Assembly (NCBI GenBank): GCA_021323865.1
Contig: JAJPKF010000010.1
Location: 17,842-81,841 of the forward strand
Origin: Pseudomonadota bacterium
GTDB lineage: Bacteria; Chloroflexota; UBA5177; JAJPKF01
DNA length: 64,000 nucleotides
Direction: 5' to 3'
Shown in pieces: positions 51,088-59,324 of the stretch (its first letter is position 1; every line of letters starts with the position of its first letter). The notes below the pieces were generated by a model, which saw only the letters and a list, made by a program, of their open reading frames with translations, did no database searches and was not told the DNA's origin. A program made the position numbers and the translations under genes.

Positions 51088-51510
51088 ATGACCTCGCACG
51101 ACAAGATTCGTGATTTCGCAGTGAGGTACACGGCGGCTTGGTGCAGCGGGAAGCCCGAAACGGTGGCCGCGCACTATGCGCCCGATGGCCGGCTGACGAT
51201 CAACGACGGAGAACCGGCCAAGGGCCGCGAAGCGATCACGGAGGTGGCCCGGTCCTTCATGTCGGCGTTTCCCGATATGCGCGTGTTGATGGACGACATC
51301 GTGGCCGGCGATGACGGCATCAGATACCACTGGACTCTCATCGGGACAAACGCGGGGCCAGGAGGCAAGGGTAAGCGCGTGCACATTCAAGGCTTTGAGG
51401 ACTGGACTCTCGCAGACGACGGGTTGATCGCCAGGTCAGAAGGACACTTTGACCAGGCTGAGTACGACCGGCAGTTGGAGCACGGAGTGCACGGATCAGG
51501 GGACGCCTAA
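51088..51510 (+). CDS. SnoaL-like polyketide-cyclase-family protein
   Basis: 140 residues from ATG 51088. YTAAWCSGKPETVAAHYAPDGRL, FMSAFPDMRVLMDDIVAGDD and WTLIGTNAGPGGKGKRVHIQGFEDW are the SnoaL ester-cyclase pattern. Enzymatic substrate unknown. The ribosome site is weak and distant. Second of two neighbouring cone-fold genes in the array. Confidence 0.8.
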   Translation: MTSHDKIRDFAVRYTAAWCSGKPETVAAHYAPDGRLTINDGEPAKGREAITEVARSFMSAFPDMRVLMDDIVAGDDGIRYHWTLIGTNAGPGGKGKRVHIQGFEDWTLADDGLIARSEGHFDQAEYDRQLEHGVHGSGDA

Positions 51511-51719
51511 AGGACCCGACAGCCCACGCCCGAAATGCGTCGATGGCTTGGAATGCGCTGCCAATGTGGGAAGGCGACGAGTCGGCGAAGCGTCGCCGCC
51601 GCATCGTCAGGTGAGTTAGAAACGGATACTCCTGGCGAGGAACAAGGTCAGACGCAGTCGAGGAGCAGACAGGGTCAGCCCATCGCGCACATCGTTGAGC
51701 GGCTGACCGGAATCGGAGG

Positions 51720-54581
51720 TTGGAGGTCAGCACGGCATCAGGCGGCACAGAGGCGAGTCTTTTGGACGCACTCTCCTGGAGCCTTCCGACGGGCACCGTT
51801 ACCTTGTTGTTCACGGACATAGAGGGCAGCACTCGGCGCTGGGAGGCTGACTCCGAAACCATGTCTGCCATCATACGGCGCCATGACGAGATTCTGCGGT
51901 CGGCTGTCCAGAGCCTCGGAGGAAGTGTCTTCAAGATGGTGGGCGATGCCTGTTGCGCTGCCTTCTCCACCGCGCCGGATGCGGTGAAGGCGGCCGCCGC
52001 CGCTCAGCTGGCCATTGATTCCGAGCCCTGGCCGGATGGTTATGCGGTAAAGGTGCGGATGGCCCTGCACACAGGAGCGTGTGAGGAGCGGGACGGTGAT
52101 TACTTTGGTCAGCCTGTCAACCGGGTGGCGAGATTGCTGTCGGCCGGCCACGGTGGCCAGGTGTTGCTGTCCGCGGCAACGCAGGAGCTGGTCAGGGACA
52201 AGCTGCCGGAAGGGGTCACGTTGGTTGACCTGGGCGATCACCGGCTGAAGGATTTGATCAGACCCGAGCACGTTTTCCAGGCGACGATCGCAGGTCTCGA
52301 CGCCGACTTCCCGACGCTGCGGAGCTTGGGTGCACGGCCAACCAACCTCCCGATACAGGCGACTCCGTTCATTGGACGGGAGAAGGAGGTGGCCGAGGTC
52401 TGTGAGTTGTTGAGACAGTCCGAGGCAAGGCTGGTCACGCTCACCGGACCGGCGGGGACGGGTAAGACCAGGCTGAGCCTGCAGGCGGGCGCCGACCTCT
52501 TGGACGACTTCGCCGATGGCGTGTTCTTTGTATCGCTCGCGCCGATCTCAGATGCCGGCCTCGTGATTCCAACCATGGCCGCCACGCTGCATCTGAGGGA
52601 GTCCGGAGGGACGCCACTTGTCGACGTGATTGCGAGTTATCTCCAGCAGAAGGAGATGCTCCTGATCCTCGACAACTTCGAGCACGTGACCGAAGCCGCG
52701 GAGGCCGTGGGAGAGGTGTCGCGGCAAGCACCCGGCGTAAAGATGCTGGTCACGAGTCGAACGCCGTTGCAGCTCTACGGGGAGCGTAGGTACGCGGTGC
52801 CGGCAATGACGGTGCCGGACGGCAAGAACCTGCCACCATTGGACCACCTGTCGCACTACGAGTCGGTGGCGCTGTTCATTCAGCGAGCCAAAGAGGTGAA
52901 GCAGGACTTCGCCGTAACCAATGAGACCGCGCCGGCCCTGGCCGAGATCTGCGCCCGGCTGGATGGGCTGCCGCTGGCGATCGAGCTGGCTGCGGCACGG
53001 GTGAGCATGCTTCCGTTGCCGGCCATTCTGGATCGGCTGAGCAACCGATTGAAGCTGCTGACCACCGGAGCAAAGGACCTCCCCGCGAGACAGCGAACGC
53101 TGCGTGGCGCGATTGAATGGAGCTACGACCTGCTCAGCGAGCCGGATCAGCGGCTGTTTGGGCGGCTGAGCATTTTCGTGGACGGCTGGACGCTAGATGC
53201 CGCAGACGCCGTCTGCAATGAGGAAGGCGACATCGACGTTTTCGAGGGCACCGCGTCTCTGGTGGAGAAGAACCTCGTCAGGGCGGTTGATGGCGCTCAG
53301 CCGAGATTCAGTCTGCTGCAAACGATGCAAGAGTTCGGTAGAGATCAGGCCGCGGCCGAGCTGCCCGTTCTTCGCGCACGGCACGCGGAATACTTCCTCA
53401 CCCTGGCTGATGCGAACTACAGGCGACGGCGAGAGGAAGGACCGCAAGTCGCATTGGAATTGGCGCCCGACTTTCATAACCTGACGAGCGCGGTTACGTA
53501 CCTCCTCGAAGTGAACAGGCGGCCGGAGGCGAGTCGGGTGGTTGGGAGTATGTACCCCAATTTCCTGGCCCGGGGCGCATACGGAGGGGCACGTGAGGCG
53601 ATCGAACAGGTGCTGCCGGCGCCGGGCAGTGAGACGGTGGACGATATCCCCGCTCTCACTTACCTGGGCAGGCTCTCATCCGTTGGCGTCATCGTATCCT
53701 TCGAGCGAGCGGCTGCCGCGCTCGAGGCCGCGCTTCGTCTCGCTCGTGAAGCCGGCGACGCATACCAGCTGGCAACCTGTCTCCATGCAATGTCCGTGGC
53801 GCGGGCGTCGTACGGCAAAGTCGATGAAGGCGAACGGTGTCTGCTCGAGAGTCTGGAGTTGTGTGAGCGATTTGGGTTTCGCTCGCTGGGCGCCACTGTG
53901 CGCTACGACCTGTCGTGCATCGCGTTCCAACGGGGCCAGTTTGACGAATCAATCAAGATGCGACGGTCGACTGCCGAGGAGGCGCGCGGTGCAGGAGACT
54001 ACGGATTGTGCCTCCGGGTTATGAGTGACCTTACCGGGGCCTACCTCTACGCAGGTGACGCCCTAGCGGCAACCGAGGCCGGCCATGAGGCGCTTGGCGT
54101 CGCGGCAGAGCTTGCCGCCGCCAATCAACTAACCCACGTCGGTTGGCCGGTGTACATCGAAATGTACCTGGGCCTGGCTGAGTGCTTTCTCGGGGAATTC
54201 GCGACCGGCATGAACCGGCTCAGGACGTCCCTGAGAGAGCATCAGCGGTTGAACATCGATCTCGGCTCGCTGCTGTCGTGCCAGTGCATCGCGATGGCCC
54301 TCGCGAAATCTGGCGCCCTGGCAGACGCGGCGAGGATCTGGTCCGGTTGCGCGACATGGGTCGCGGAAGCCGGCTTGAGAGCGGCGCAAGGTGATGTACT
54401 CCTCAATGAGCGCGAACTCGAGGCCGCCCGAACGCAGTCCGAGAGTGACGCTTGGCAACGCTCGTGGGATGAAGGCTCCGCACTGACTCCCGAGGCCGTG
54501 GTTGCCTTTGCGTTGAATGCCAGCATCGAACAACCTGATCGAATGGCGCATGTCTCCAGCCCCCGAGGCGACAAGGGGTGA
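51720..54581 (+). CDS. Class III nucleotide cyclase + NB-ARC-type ATPase + TPR-like regulator
   Basis: 953 residues. Residues 20-190 form a class III adenylate/guanylate cyclase: metal Asp33 (FTDIEGST) and Asp76 (VGDACC), PVNRVARLL. Then P-loop at 243-250 (GPAGTGKT), LLILDNFEHV (Walker B region) and SRTPLQLYGERR, as in AfsR/STAND ATPases; about 600-950 is helical TPR-like. It could make cAMP/cGMP in response to a bound ligand. TTG 51720 is uncertain; TTG 51762 has AGAGG at good spacing. Cargo of the array. Confidence 0.85.
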   Translation: MEVSTASGGTEASLLDALSWSLPTGTVTLLFTDIEGSTRRWEADSETMSAIIRRHDEILRSAVQSLGGSVFKMVGDACCAAFSTAPDAVKAAAAAQLAIDSEPWPDGYAVKVRMALHTGACEERDGDYFGQPVNRVARLLSAGHGGQVLLSAATQELVRDKLPEGVTLVDLGDHRLKDLIRPEHVFQATIAGLDADFPTLRSLGARPTNLPIQATPFIGREKEVAEVCELLRQSEARLVTLTGPAGTGKTRLSLQAGADLLDDFADGVFFVSLAPISDAGLVIPTMAATLHLRESGGTPLVDVIASYLQQKEMLLILDNFEHVTEAAEAVGEVSRQAPGVKMLVTSRTPLQLYGERRYAVPAMTVPDGKNLPPLDHLSHYESVALFIQRAKEVKQDFAVTNETAPALAEICARLDGLPLAIELAAARVSMLPLPAILDRLSNRLKLLTTGAKDLPARQRTLRGAIEWSYDLLSEPDQRLFGRLSIFVDGWTLDAADAVCNEEGDIDVFEGTASLVEKNLVRAVDGAQPRFSLLQTMQEFGRDQAAAELPVLRARHAEYFLTLADANYRRRREEGPQVALELAPDFHNLTSAVTYLLEVNRRPEASRVVGSMYPNFLARGAYGGAREAIEQVLPAPGSETVDDIPALTYLGRLSSVGVIVSFERAAAALEAALRLAREAGDAYQLATCLHAMSVARASYGKVDEGERCLLESLELCERFGFRSLGATVRYDLSCIAFQRGQFDESIKMRRSTAEEARGAGDYGLCLRVMSDLTGAYLYAGDALAATEAGHEALGVAAELAAANQLTHVGWPVYIEMYLGLAECFLGEFATGMNRLRTSLREHQRLNIDLGSLLSCQCIAMALAKSGALADAARIWSGCATWVAEAGLRAAQGDVLLNERELEAARTQSESDAWQRSWDEGSALTPEAVVAFALNASIEQPDRMAHVSSPRGDKG

Positions 54582-54698
54582 AGGTGGCTGCTGGCCATAT
54601 CCAGCCAAAGCCGCTCTCGTCCCCGAGTAGGAGTCGAAGTCCCTGAGTGCTGCGGCATCGCATTGATCGGACAGACAGACGTCTCGGCAGCCCCACTT

Positions 54699-54968
54699 GT
54701 ACTGCAACTCGTACTGCAAAAGTGCCGATCTGCGGGGCGTCCAGCTGCGTCTAGTGAGCCATGCATGTGGGTGAAATCCGCGGAAACACGCCACTCCTGG
54801 ACATTCGTGGATGCTGCCAGAAGCCATACATGCGTCCTTTTAATCCGTCGGTCCTGGGTTCGAATCCCTGGGCCCTCACCATCGAGTTTGGCGGTGTGCC
54901 TCCCAAAACGAGCGGAGCGTGCGAATCGAGACACGAGACGAAACTAACCTGTACAGCAAGAGTACAGC
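54699..54968 (+). repeat. tRNA-Lys fragment copy 3 with repeats on both sides
   Basis: Fragment 54837-54881, CTTTTAATCC to CCA, with two changes versus copies 1 and 2 that break the T-stem and acceptor pairing, so it is decayed. Left arm GTACTGC at 54699-54705 and 54711-54717; right arm GTACAGC at 54951-54957 and 54962-54968. The 54882-54968 part matches copy 1's downstream side. Nothing else is recognised in the 54582-55140 gap. Confidence 0.7.
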
Positions 54969-55140
54969 AAAACGACCCAGATTCCAATCCTCAGCGGCGC
55001 ATGAGAAAGACCGCTCGTGGACCACTGGGTAATGATTCCGGGCCAGGAACACTAGGTCCATCGACCCATTTCTGCGAGACGAACGTCGGATTCTGGAGCG
55101 CCGAATTGACTTCCGACCCAAATCGCTGGGCCGGGATTAC

Positions 55141-56304
55141 ATGGCCAGATCGGAGTGGGTTTCGGTAATGCCGACTGACCTCGAGGACGAAGCCAGCCAA
55201 ATCCAAGACAGCGTTAAGGTCGATCTCGATACTCGTCCGGTCCAACGTATAACGGTCGACATCCAAGTTCGGACGCTGCTGAAGATTCTTGCCGTGCTCT
55301 TCGCGGTGTACCTCGTCACTCGGCTCTGGAGCCTCATCGTATTGGTCGGCATCGCTGTGATGCTGTCCGCCGCCCTCTCGCCCTATCTCGGCTGGTTGGA
55401 GCGCCGAGGATTGAGCCGGGCCTGGGCACTGACAGCCGTGACGATCTCGCTCTTTGTCACCCTGGTCGCGCTGCTCGTGCTGATTGTCCCAGGCCTCGTG
55501 ACGCAGACGCGGGACCTTCTCCACCAGAGCAACCATTACATTGCGGAGCTTCAATCGCTTCTCAGCCGGCACGGTATTCACGTTGGCTTAAAGAAGTCCC
55601 TCAGGTCTCTTCCCCACGTCATACGGGGTCAGGACAAATTCTTCGTCCGGCTCGCGCTGACGGTTTTTGACAGTGCCATAGCCCTCGTCACGATCGTTGT
55701 GCTGACCCTCTACCTATTGGTCGATCAGGACAGGATTAGACTCTTCTTTGTCGGGATGTTTCCGACCGAGCGACGAGTTGGAGTTCTCCGGATCCTCGCA
55801 GAGCTCCGTCGTCAGGTTGGAGGATACGTTCGGGGCCAGTTGATCACCTCCGGCCTGGCCGTCGTGTTCTCCGCCCTGGTCATGTTCGCGGCGGGTGTTC
55901 CGCATTTCCTCACGCTGGCCATGTTCGTCGGTATCGCTGATTTCATCCCGATGTTTGGGGGACTGATCGGCACAGTTCCCGCGGTCCTGATTGCACTGAC
56001 GATTTCCCCCATCCGAGCAGTCATCGTCCTGGGCGGCTTTCTCTGTTATCAACAGCTCGAAAACCACGTTATCGTCCCTCGGGTGTACGCGAACACGCTC
56101 AAGGTGTCACCACTCGTGGCCTTGGTTGGGCTGCTGCTGGGAGCGAAGCTGCTCGGTATTTTGGGGATGCTCATTGCTCTCCCCCTGGTGGCCGCTCTTC
56201 CGGTCATGCTCGAATTCAGCGGCATCCGATTGCCCACCATTGGTGATCCGCCTCCGGCTTCTCCCCATGCCGCGGACGACATTGCCTCTACAGCAAAGGG
56301 CTGA
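55141..56304 (+). CDS. AI-2E family permease
   Basis: 387 residues. Helices at about 47-85 and 95-120 precede a central soluble part with amphipathic helices (HQSNHYIAELQSLLSRHGI), then six or so further membrane segments. PMFGGLIGTVPAVLIAL and PRVYANTLKVSPLVALVGLLLGAKLLGI are hallmark AI-2E family segments (TqsA/PerM type). Substrate unknown; some members export small molecules or exchange Na+/H+. ATG 55141; ATG 55168 is an alternative. Confidence 0.88.
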   Translation: MARSEWVSVMPTDLEDEASQIQDSVKVDLDTRPVQRITVDIQVRTLLKILAVLFAVYLVTRLWSLIVLVGIAVMLSAALSPYLGWLERRGLSRAWALTAVTISLFVTLVALLVLIVPGLVTQTRDLLHQSNHYIAELQSLLSRHGIHVGLKKSLRSLPHVIRGQDKFFVRLALTVFDSAIALVTIVVLTLYLLVDQDRIRLFFVGMFPTERRVGVLRILAELRRQVGGYVRGQLITSGLAVVFSALVMFAAGVPHFLTLAMFVGIADFIPMFGGLIGTVPAVLIALTISPIRAVIVLGGFLCYQQLENHVIVPRVYANTLKVSPLVALVGLLLGAKLLGILGMLIALPLVAALPVMLEFSGIRLPTIGDPPPASPHAADDIASTAKG

Positions 56305-56918
56305 GAACTGGGGGCTTTGCGATGAACTGGAAAACACTGCCGATGTTCGAGTCGATCGAGGATCTGTTCGTTCCGAGCCACCAAGACCGACTTGAACAGC
56401 GCGTCCCACACCGACCAGTTCGATCCATGGCTCTCCAAGGATCTGGATGCTCGTCCTGGAAGGTGTTCAGCAACCCGAGCAAGCATGCCATCTCAATATG
56501 TTTCAATCGGTACAATAGCCGCGCACTGGAACGGACACATGTGGTTGCTGGTTCCTGCAGATTACATCAGGAATGGAACATATCTAACGGGAGTCGTGGG
56601 CGTCTTGGTTATGGCTTGATCGAGCACTACCGAACCGGGTAGAACGCAGGTTTCGGTAGGCAACGAGGCGGTACTCGAAACCTCGAATCGGGCGATGCTC
56701 ACGCTTCGAGGTCAGGGAGCGATCGTTCAGGAACGCGCCCACGGTGTTCCACTGCTCGGTCCAGTATCGGAACGGCAATTGGTGCAGCGAGCACGGGTGG
56801 CTCACTACCACCCGGCCGGTGCGAGTGAGCGGAAGCATCCCCCCGATTCACCGTTAGGACGAGCGTCCAAGAATCCGTATAGACTGTATGGGCGCGGGGC
56901 CGGGCGGTTCGCCTGCGC
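56305..56918. other. Long non-coding or decayed stretch
   Basis: 614 bases between the permease and the MBL-fold gene. Short frames exist on both strands, including a minus-strand one at 56584-56838, but none has a ribosome site or recognisable motif. It may be a relic of transferred DNA next to the tRNA-bounded array. Confidence 0.4.
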
Positions 56919-57602
56919 GTGCCATGGGGCCAGAAACCGTTGGAGATCACGTACCTCGGGCATTCCTGCTTCCGCATTCGCGGGCGCGAAGCGAGCATCG
57001 TCACTGATCCCTTCTCCCCCAAATACGGAATCAACATGGGCCGGCCGACGGCTTCTATCGTCACCGTCAGCCACGGCGACGAGCATCACTCGTTCGCCGG
57101 CGGTGTCAACGGCGAGCCCTTCGTCGTCGACGGCCCGGGCGAGTACGAGATCGCGGACGTTCTGATCAGCGGCGTTCGCACCGGGAAGCCCATCATGGCC
57201 GGATCGAACGGCGCGAATGGCGCCCCGCACAAGCGCAACACGGCATACGTGATGGAGGTCGACGGTCTCCGGATCTGTCACCTCGGCGATCTGTCCGAGA
57301 CGCTCAGCGACGAGCAGATCGAGCATCTGGGCACGGTGGACGTGGCCATGGTCCCGGTTGGTGGCGGCCACGTGATCGGACCCACGAAGGCCGCCGAGGT
57401 GGTGAGTCAGCTCGAGCCGAATCTCGTGATTCCCATGCACTACCGGATTGCGGGCACGAAGTCGGAGGAGCTGGAGCCGGTGGAGCGATTCATGCGCGAA
57501 ATGGGCTCAAAGTCGGTCGAGGCGGTGCCGAAGGTGAGCCTCGGCGCCAAGGGTGGGCTGCCCACAGACATGCAGGTCGTGGTCATGGAACACAAGAGGT
57601 AG
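56919..57602 (+). CDS. MBL-fold metallo-hydrolase with permuted metal motif
   Basis: 227 residues from GTG 56919. Beta-lactamase-fold hydrolase, similar to small UPF0173-like proteins: [10 protein letters not shown] at the start, SHGDEHH (51-57) in place of HxHxDH (His52, Asp54, His56, His57), HLGDL and PMHY for further ligands. The central His and Asp are swapped, so metal binding may differ. Six bases before the pyrG start; likely co-transcribed. Substrate unknown. Confidence 0.78.
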   Translation: MPWGQKPLEITYLGHSCFRIRGREASIVTDPFSPKYGINMGRPTASIVTVSHGDEHHSFAGGVNGEPFVVDGPGEYEIADVLISGVRTGKPIMAGSNGANGAPHKRNTAYVMEVDGLRICHLGDLSETLSDEQIEHLGTVDVAMVPVGGGHVIGPTKAAEVVSQLEPNLVIPMHYRIAGTKSEELEPVERFMREMGSKSVEAVPKVSLGAKGGLPTDMQVVVMEHKR

Positions 57603-57607
57603 GTGGA

Positions 57608-59305
57608 GTGAGCTCGGAGACCAAGTACATCTTTGTGACCGGGGGCGTTGTCAGCTCGCTCGGAAAGGGCATCACGGCGGCCTCCATCGGTCGCGTGCTC
57701 AAGAGCCGGGGGATCGAGGTCTCGATTCAGAAGCTCGACCCCTACATCAACGTCGATCCCGGCACCATGGCGCCCAACCAGCACGGCGAGGTGTTCGTCA
57801 CCGAGGACGGCGCCGAGACCGACTTGGATCTGGGGCATTACGAGCGCTTCATCGACGAGAATCTGTCCCGCAACAGCAACGTCACCACCGGGCAGATCTA
57901 CGCCAGCGTCATCGCCAAGGAGCGGCGGGGCGAGTACCTGGGCGGCACCATTCAGGTCATTCCCCATATCACCGACGAGATGAAGGAGCGGATCACCCGG
58001 GTGGCCAAGCAGAGCAACGCCCACGTGGTGATCGTGGAGGTCGGCGGCACCGTCGGCGACATCGAGGGCCTGCCGTTTCTGGAAGCCATACGCCAGATGC
58101 GCAAGGACGTCGGCCGCAACAACGTGCTCTACATTCATGTCACCCTGCTGCCCCACATCGGGGCGACCGACGAGCTGAAGACCAAGCCAACCCAGCACAG
58201 CGTCAACGAGCTGCGGCGCATCGGTATCCAGCCGGACATCCTCATTTGCCGGGCCGACTACGAGGTCACGGCGGGACTTCGCGAGAAGATCGCGTTGTTT
58301 GGGGATGTGCGTGAGGACGCGGTTATCCCCCTGGCGACCTGCGAGACGATCTATGAGGTGCCGCTCGTGCTGGAGCGAGCCGGTCTGGGGCGGCTGATCG
58401 TCGACGAGCTGGGCCTCGGCGATGACGTCAAAAGTGGCGTGCCGGATCTGGGCGCCTGGGAACGGCTTGTGAGTCAGATCAAGCAGAAGAAGCCGGTCGT
58501 TCGCGTGGGCCTGGTGGGCAAGTACGTCAAGAGCCCCGACGCATACATCAGCATTGTCGAGGCCCTCCGTCACGCCGGACTGCAGCAGGGCGTCGACGTG
58601 GCCATCGATCGCATCGACTCGGAGGAGCTGGAGCAGGACTCGAACGCGGAGCAGCTCCTAAGGCCGTTGAGCGGCATCGTCGTCGGTCCCGGATTCGGAC
58701 CGCGCGGAGTTGAGGGAAAGATCCGTGCGGCGCGCTATGCCCGGGAGAACCGCATTCCCTACCTGGGCCTCTGTCTGGGGATGCAGGTGGCGGTCATCGA
58801 GTTCGCGCGCCACGTGCTTCAGTCTCAGGAGCCCAACAGCACCGAGTTCGACGAGACCACCAACCATCCGGTGATCGACATCATGCCCGACCAGCGGGAT
58901 GTGGCCGACAAGGGTGGAACCATGCGGCTGGGCGTCTGGCCCTGCCGGATCGTCAACGACACGCGCACCGCGGCCGCCTACGGCCAGCCCATCATTTACG
59001 AGCGTCATCGACACCGGTACGAGCTCAACAACGAGTACCGTGAGGCGCTCGTCAACGCGGGCATGGTGCTCAGCGGGCTCTCGCCGGATGGGCGGCTGGT
59101 GGAGATGGTGGAGCTGCGGGACCACCCGTGGTTCGTGGGGTCGCAATTCCACCCCGAGTTCAAGTCGCGCCTCGACCGCCCGCACCCGCTCTTCTGTGAC
59201 TTCATCGGGGCGGCCTGCACCTCCCTCTTCGCCATGGAGTCGCCGGCCGTGGAGGCGATGGAGCGCGTCTTTGAGGGAGTCGAGCCGGCCGCCGCCTCTG
59301 CCTGA
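57608..59305 (+). CDS. pyrG: CTP synthase
   Basis: 565 residues from GTG 57608 (GAGGTAGGTGG upstream). Makes CTP from UTP with glutamine. Synthetase domain 1-270: [18 protein letters not shown]-loop, and [16 protein letters not shown] metal region. Class I glutamine amidotransferase: Cys in LGLCLGMQ, His-Glu in FHPEFKS. Length and motifs normal. Between the MBL-fold gene and priA, close spacing. Confidence 0.96.
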   Translation: MSSETKYIFVTGGVVSSLGKGITAASIGRVLKSRGIEVSIQKLDPYINVDPGTMAPNQHGEVFVTEDGAETDLDLGHYERFIDENLSRNSNVTTGQIYASVIAKERRGEYLGGTIQVIPHITDEMKERITRVAKQSNAHVVIVEVGGTVGDIEGLPFLEAIRQMRKDVGRNNVLYIHVTLLPHIGATDELKTKPTQHSVNELRRIGIQPDILICRADYEVTAGLREKIALFGDVREDAVIPLATCETIYEVPLVLERAGLGRLIVDELGLGDDVKSGVPDLGAWERLVSQIKQKKPVVRVGLVGKYVKSPDAYISIVEALRHAGLQQGVDVAIDRIDSEELEQDSNAEQLLRPLSGIVVGPGFGPRGVEGKIRAARYARENRIPYLGLCLGMQVAVIEFARHVLQSQEPNSTEFDETTNHPVIDIMPDQRDVADKGGTMRLGVWPCRIVNDTRTAAAYGQPIIYERHRHRYELNNEYREALVNAGMVLSGLSPDGRLVEMVELRDHPWFVGSQFHPEFKSRLDRPHPLFCDFIGAACTSLFAMESPAVEAMERVFEGVEPAAASA

Positions 59306-59324
59306 CTCCCGACCAGTCTCCTCG

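Larger units (their letters stand above)
47856..54968 (+). mobile_element. Tandem array bounded by tRNA-Lys 3' fragments, no integrase seen
   Basis: Three 3'-terminal tRNA-Lys(TTT) fragments, in the same orientation, delimit two segments: about 2.6 kb (nitrilase, panE) and about 4.2 kb (two SnoaL-like genes, cyclase/ATPase). Near the fragments are paired repeats TACTGC (left) and GTACAGC (right). Hand-counted GC in the nitrilase gene (49801-49860, 58%; 49921-49980, 55%) is below 68% at 58021-58080. No integrase, transposase or full tRNA is present, so movement would need one supplied elsewhere. Region bounds are approximate, from the leftmost arm motif to the last right-arm repeat. Confidence 0.6.

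Noticed and set aside
57440..58573. 377-residue minus-strand open frame
   Set aside because: Antisense to pyrG.
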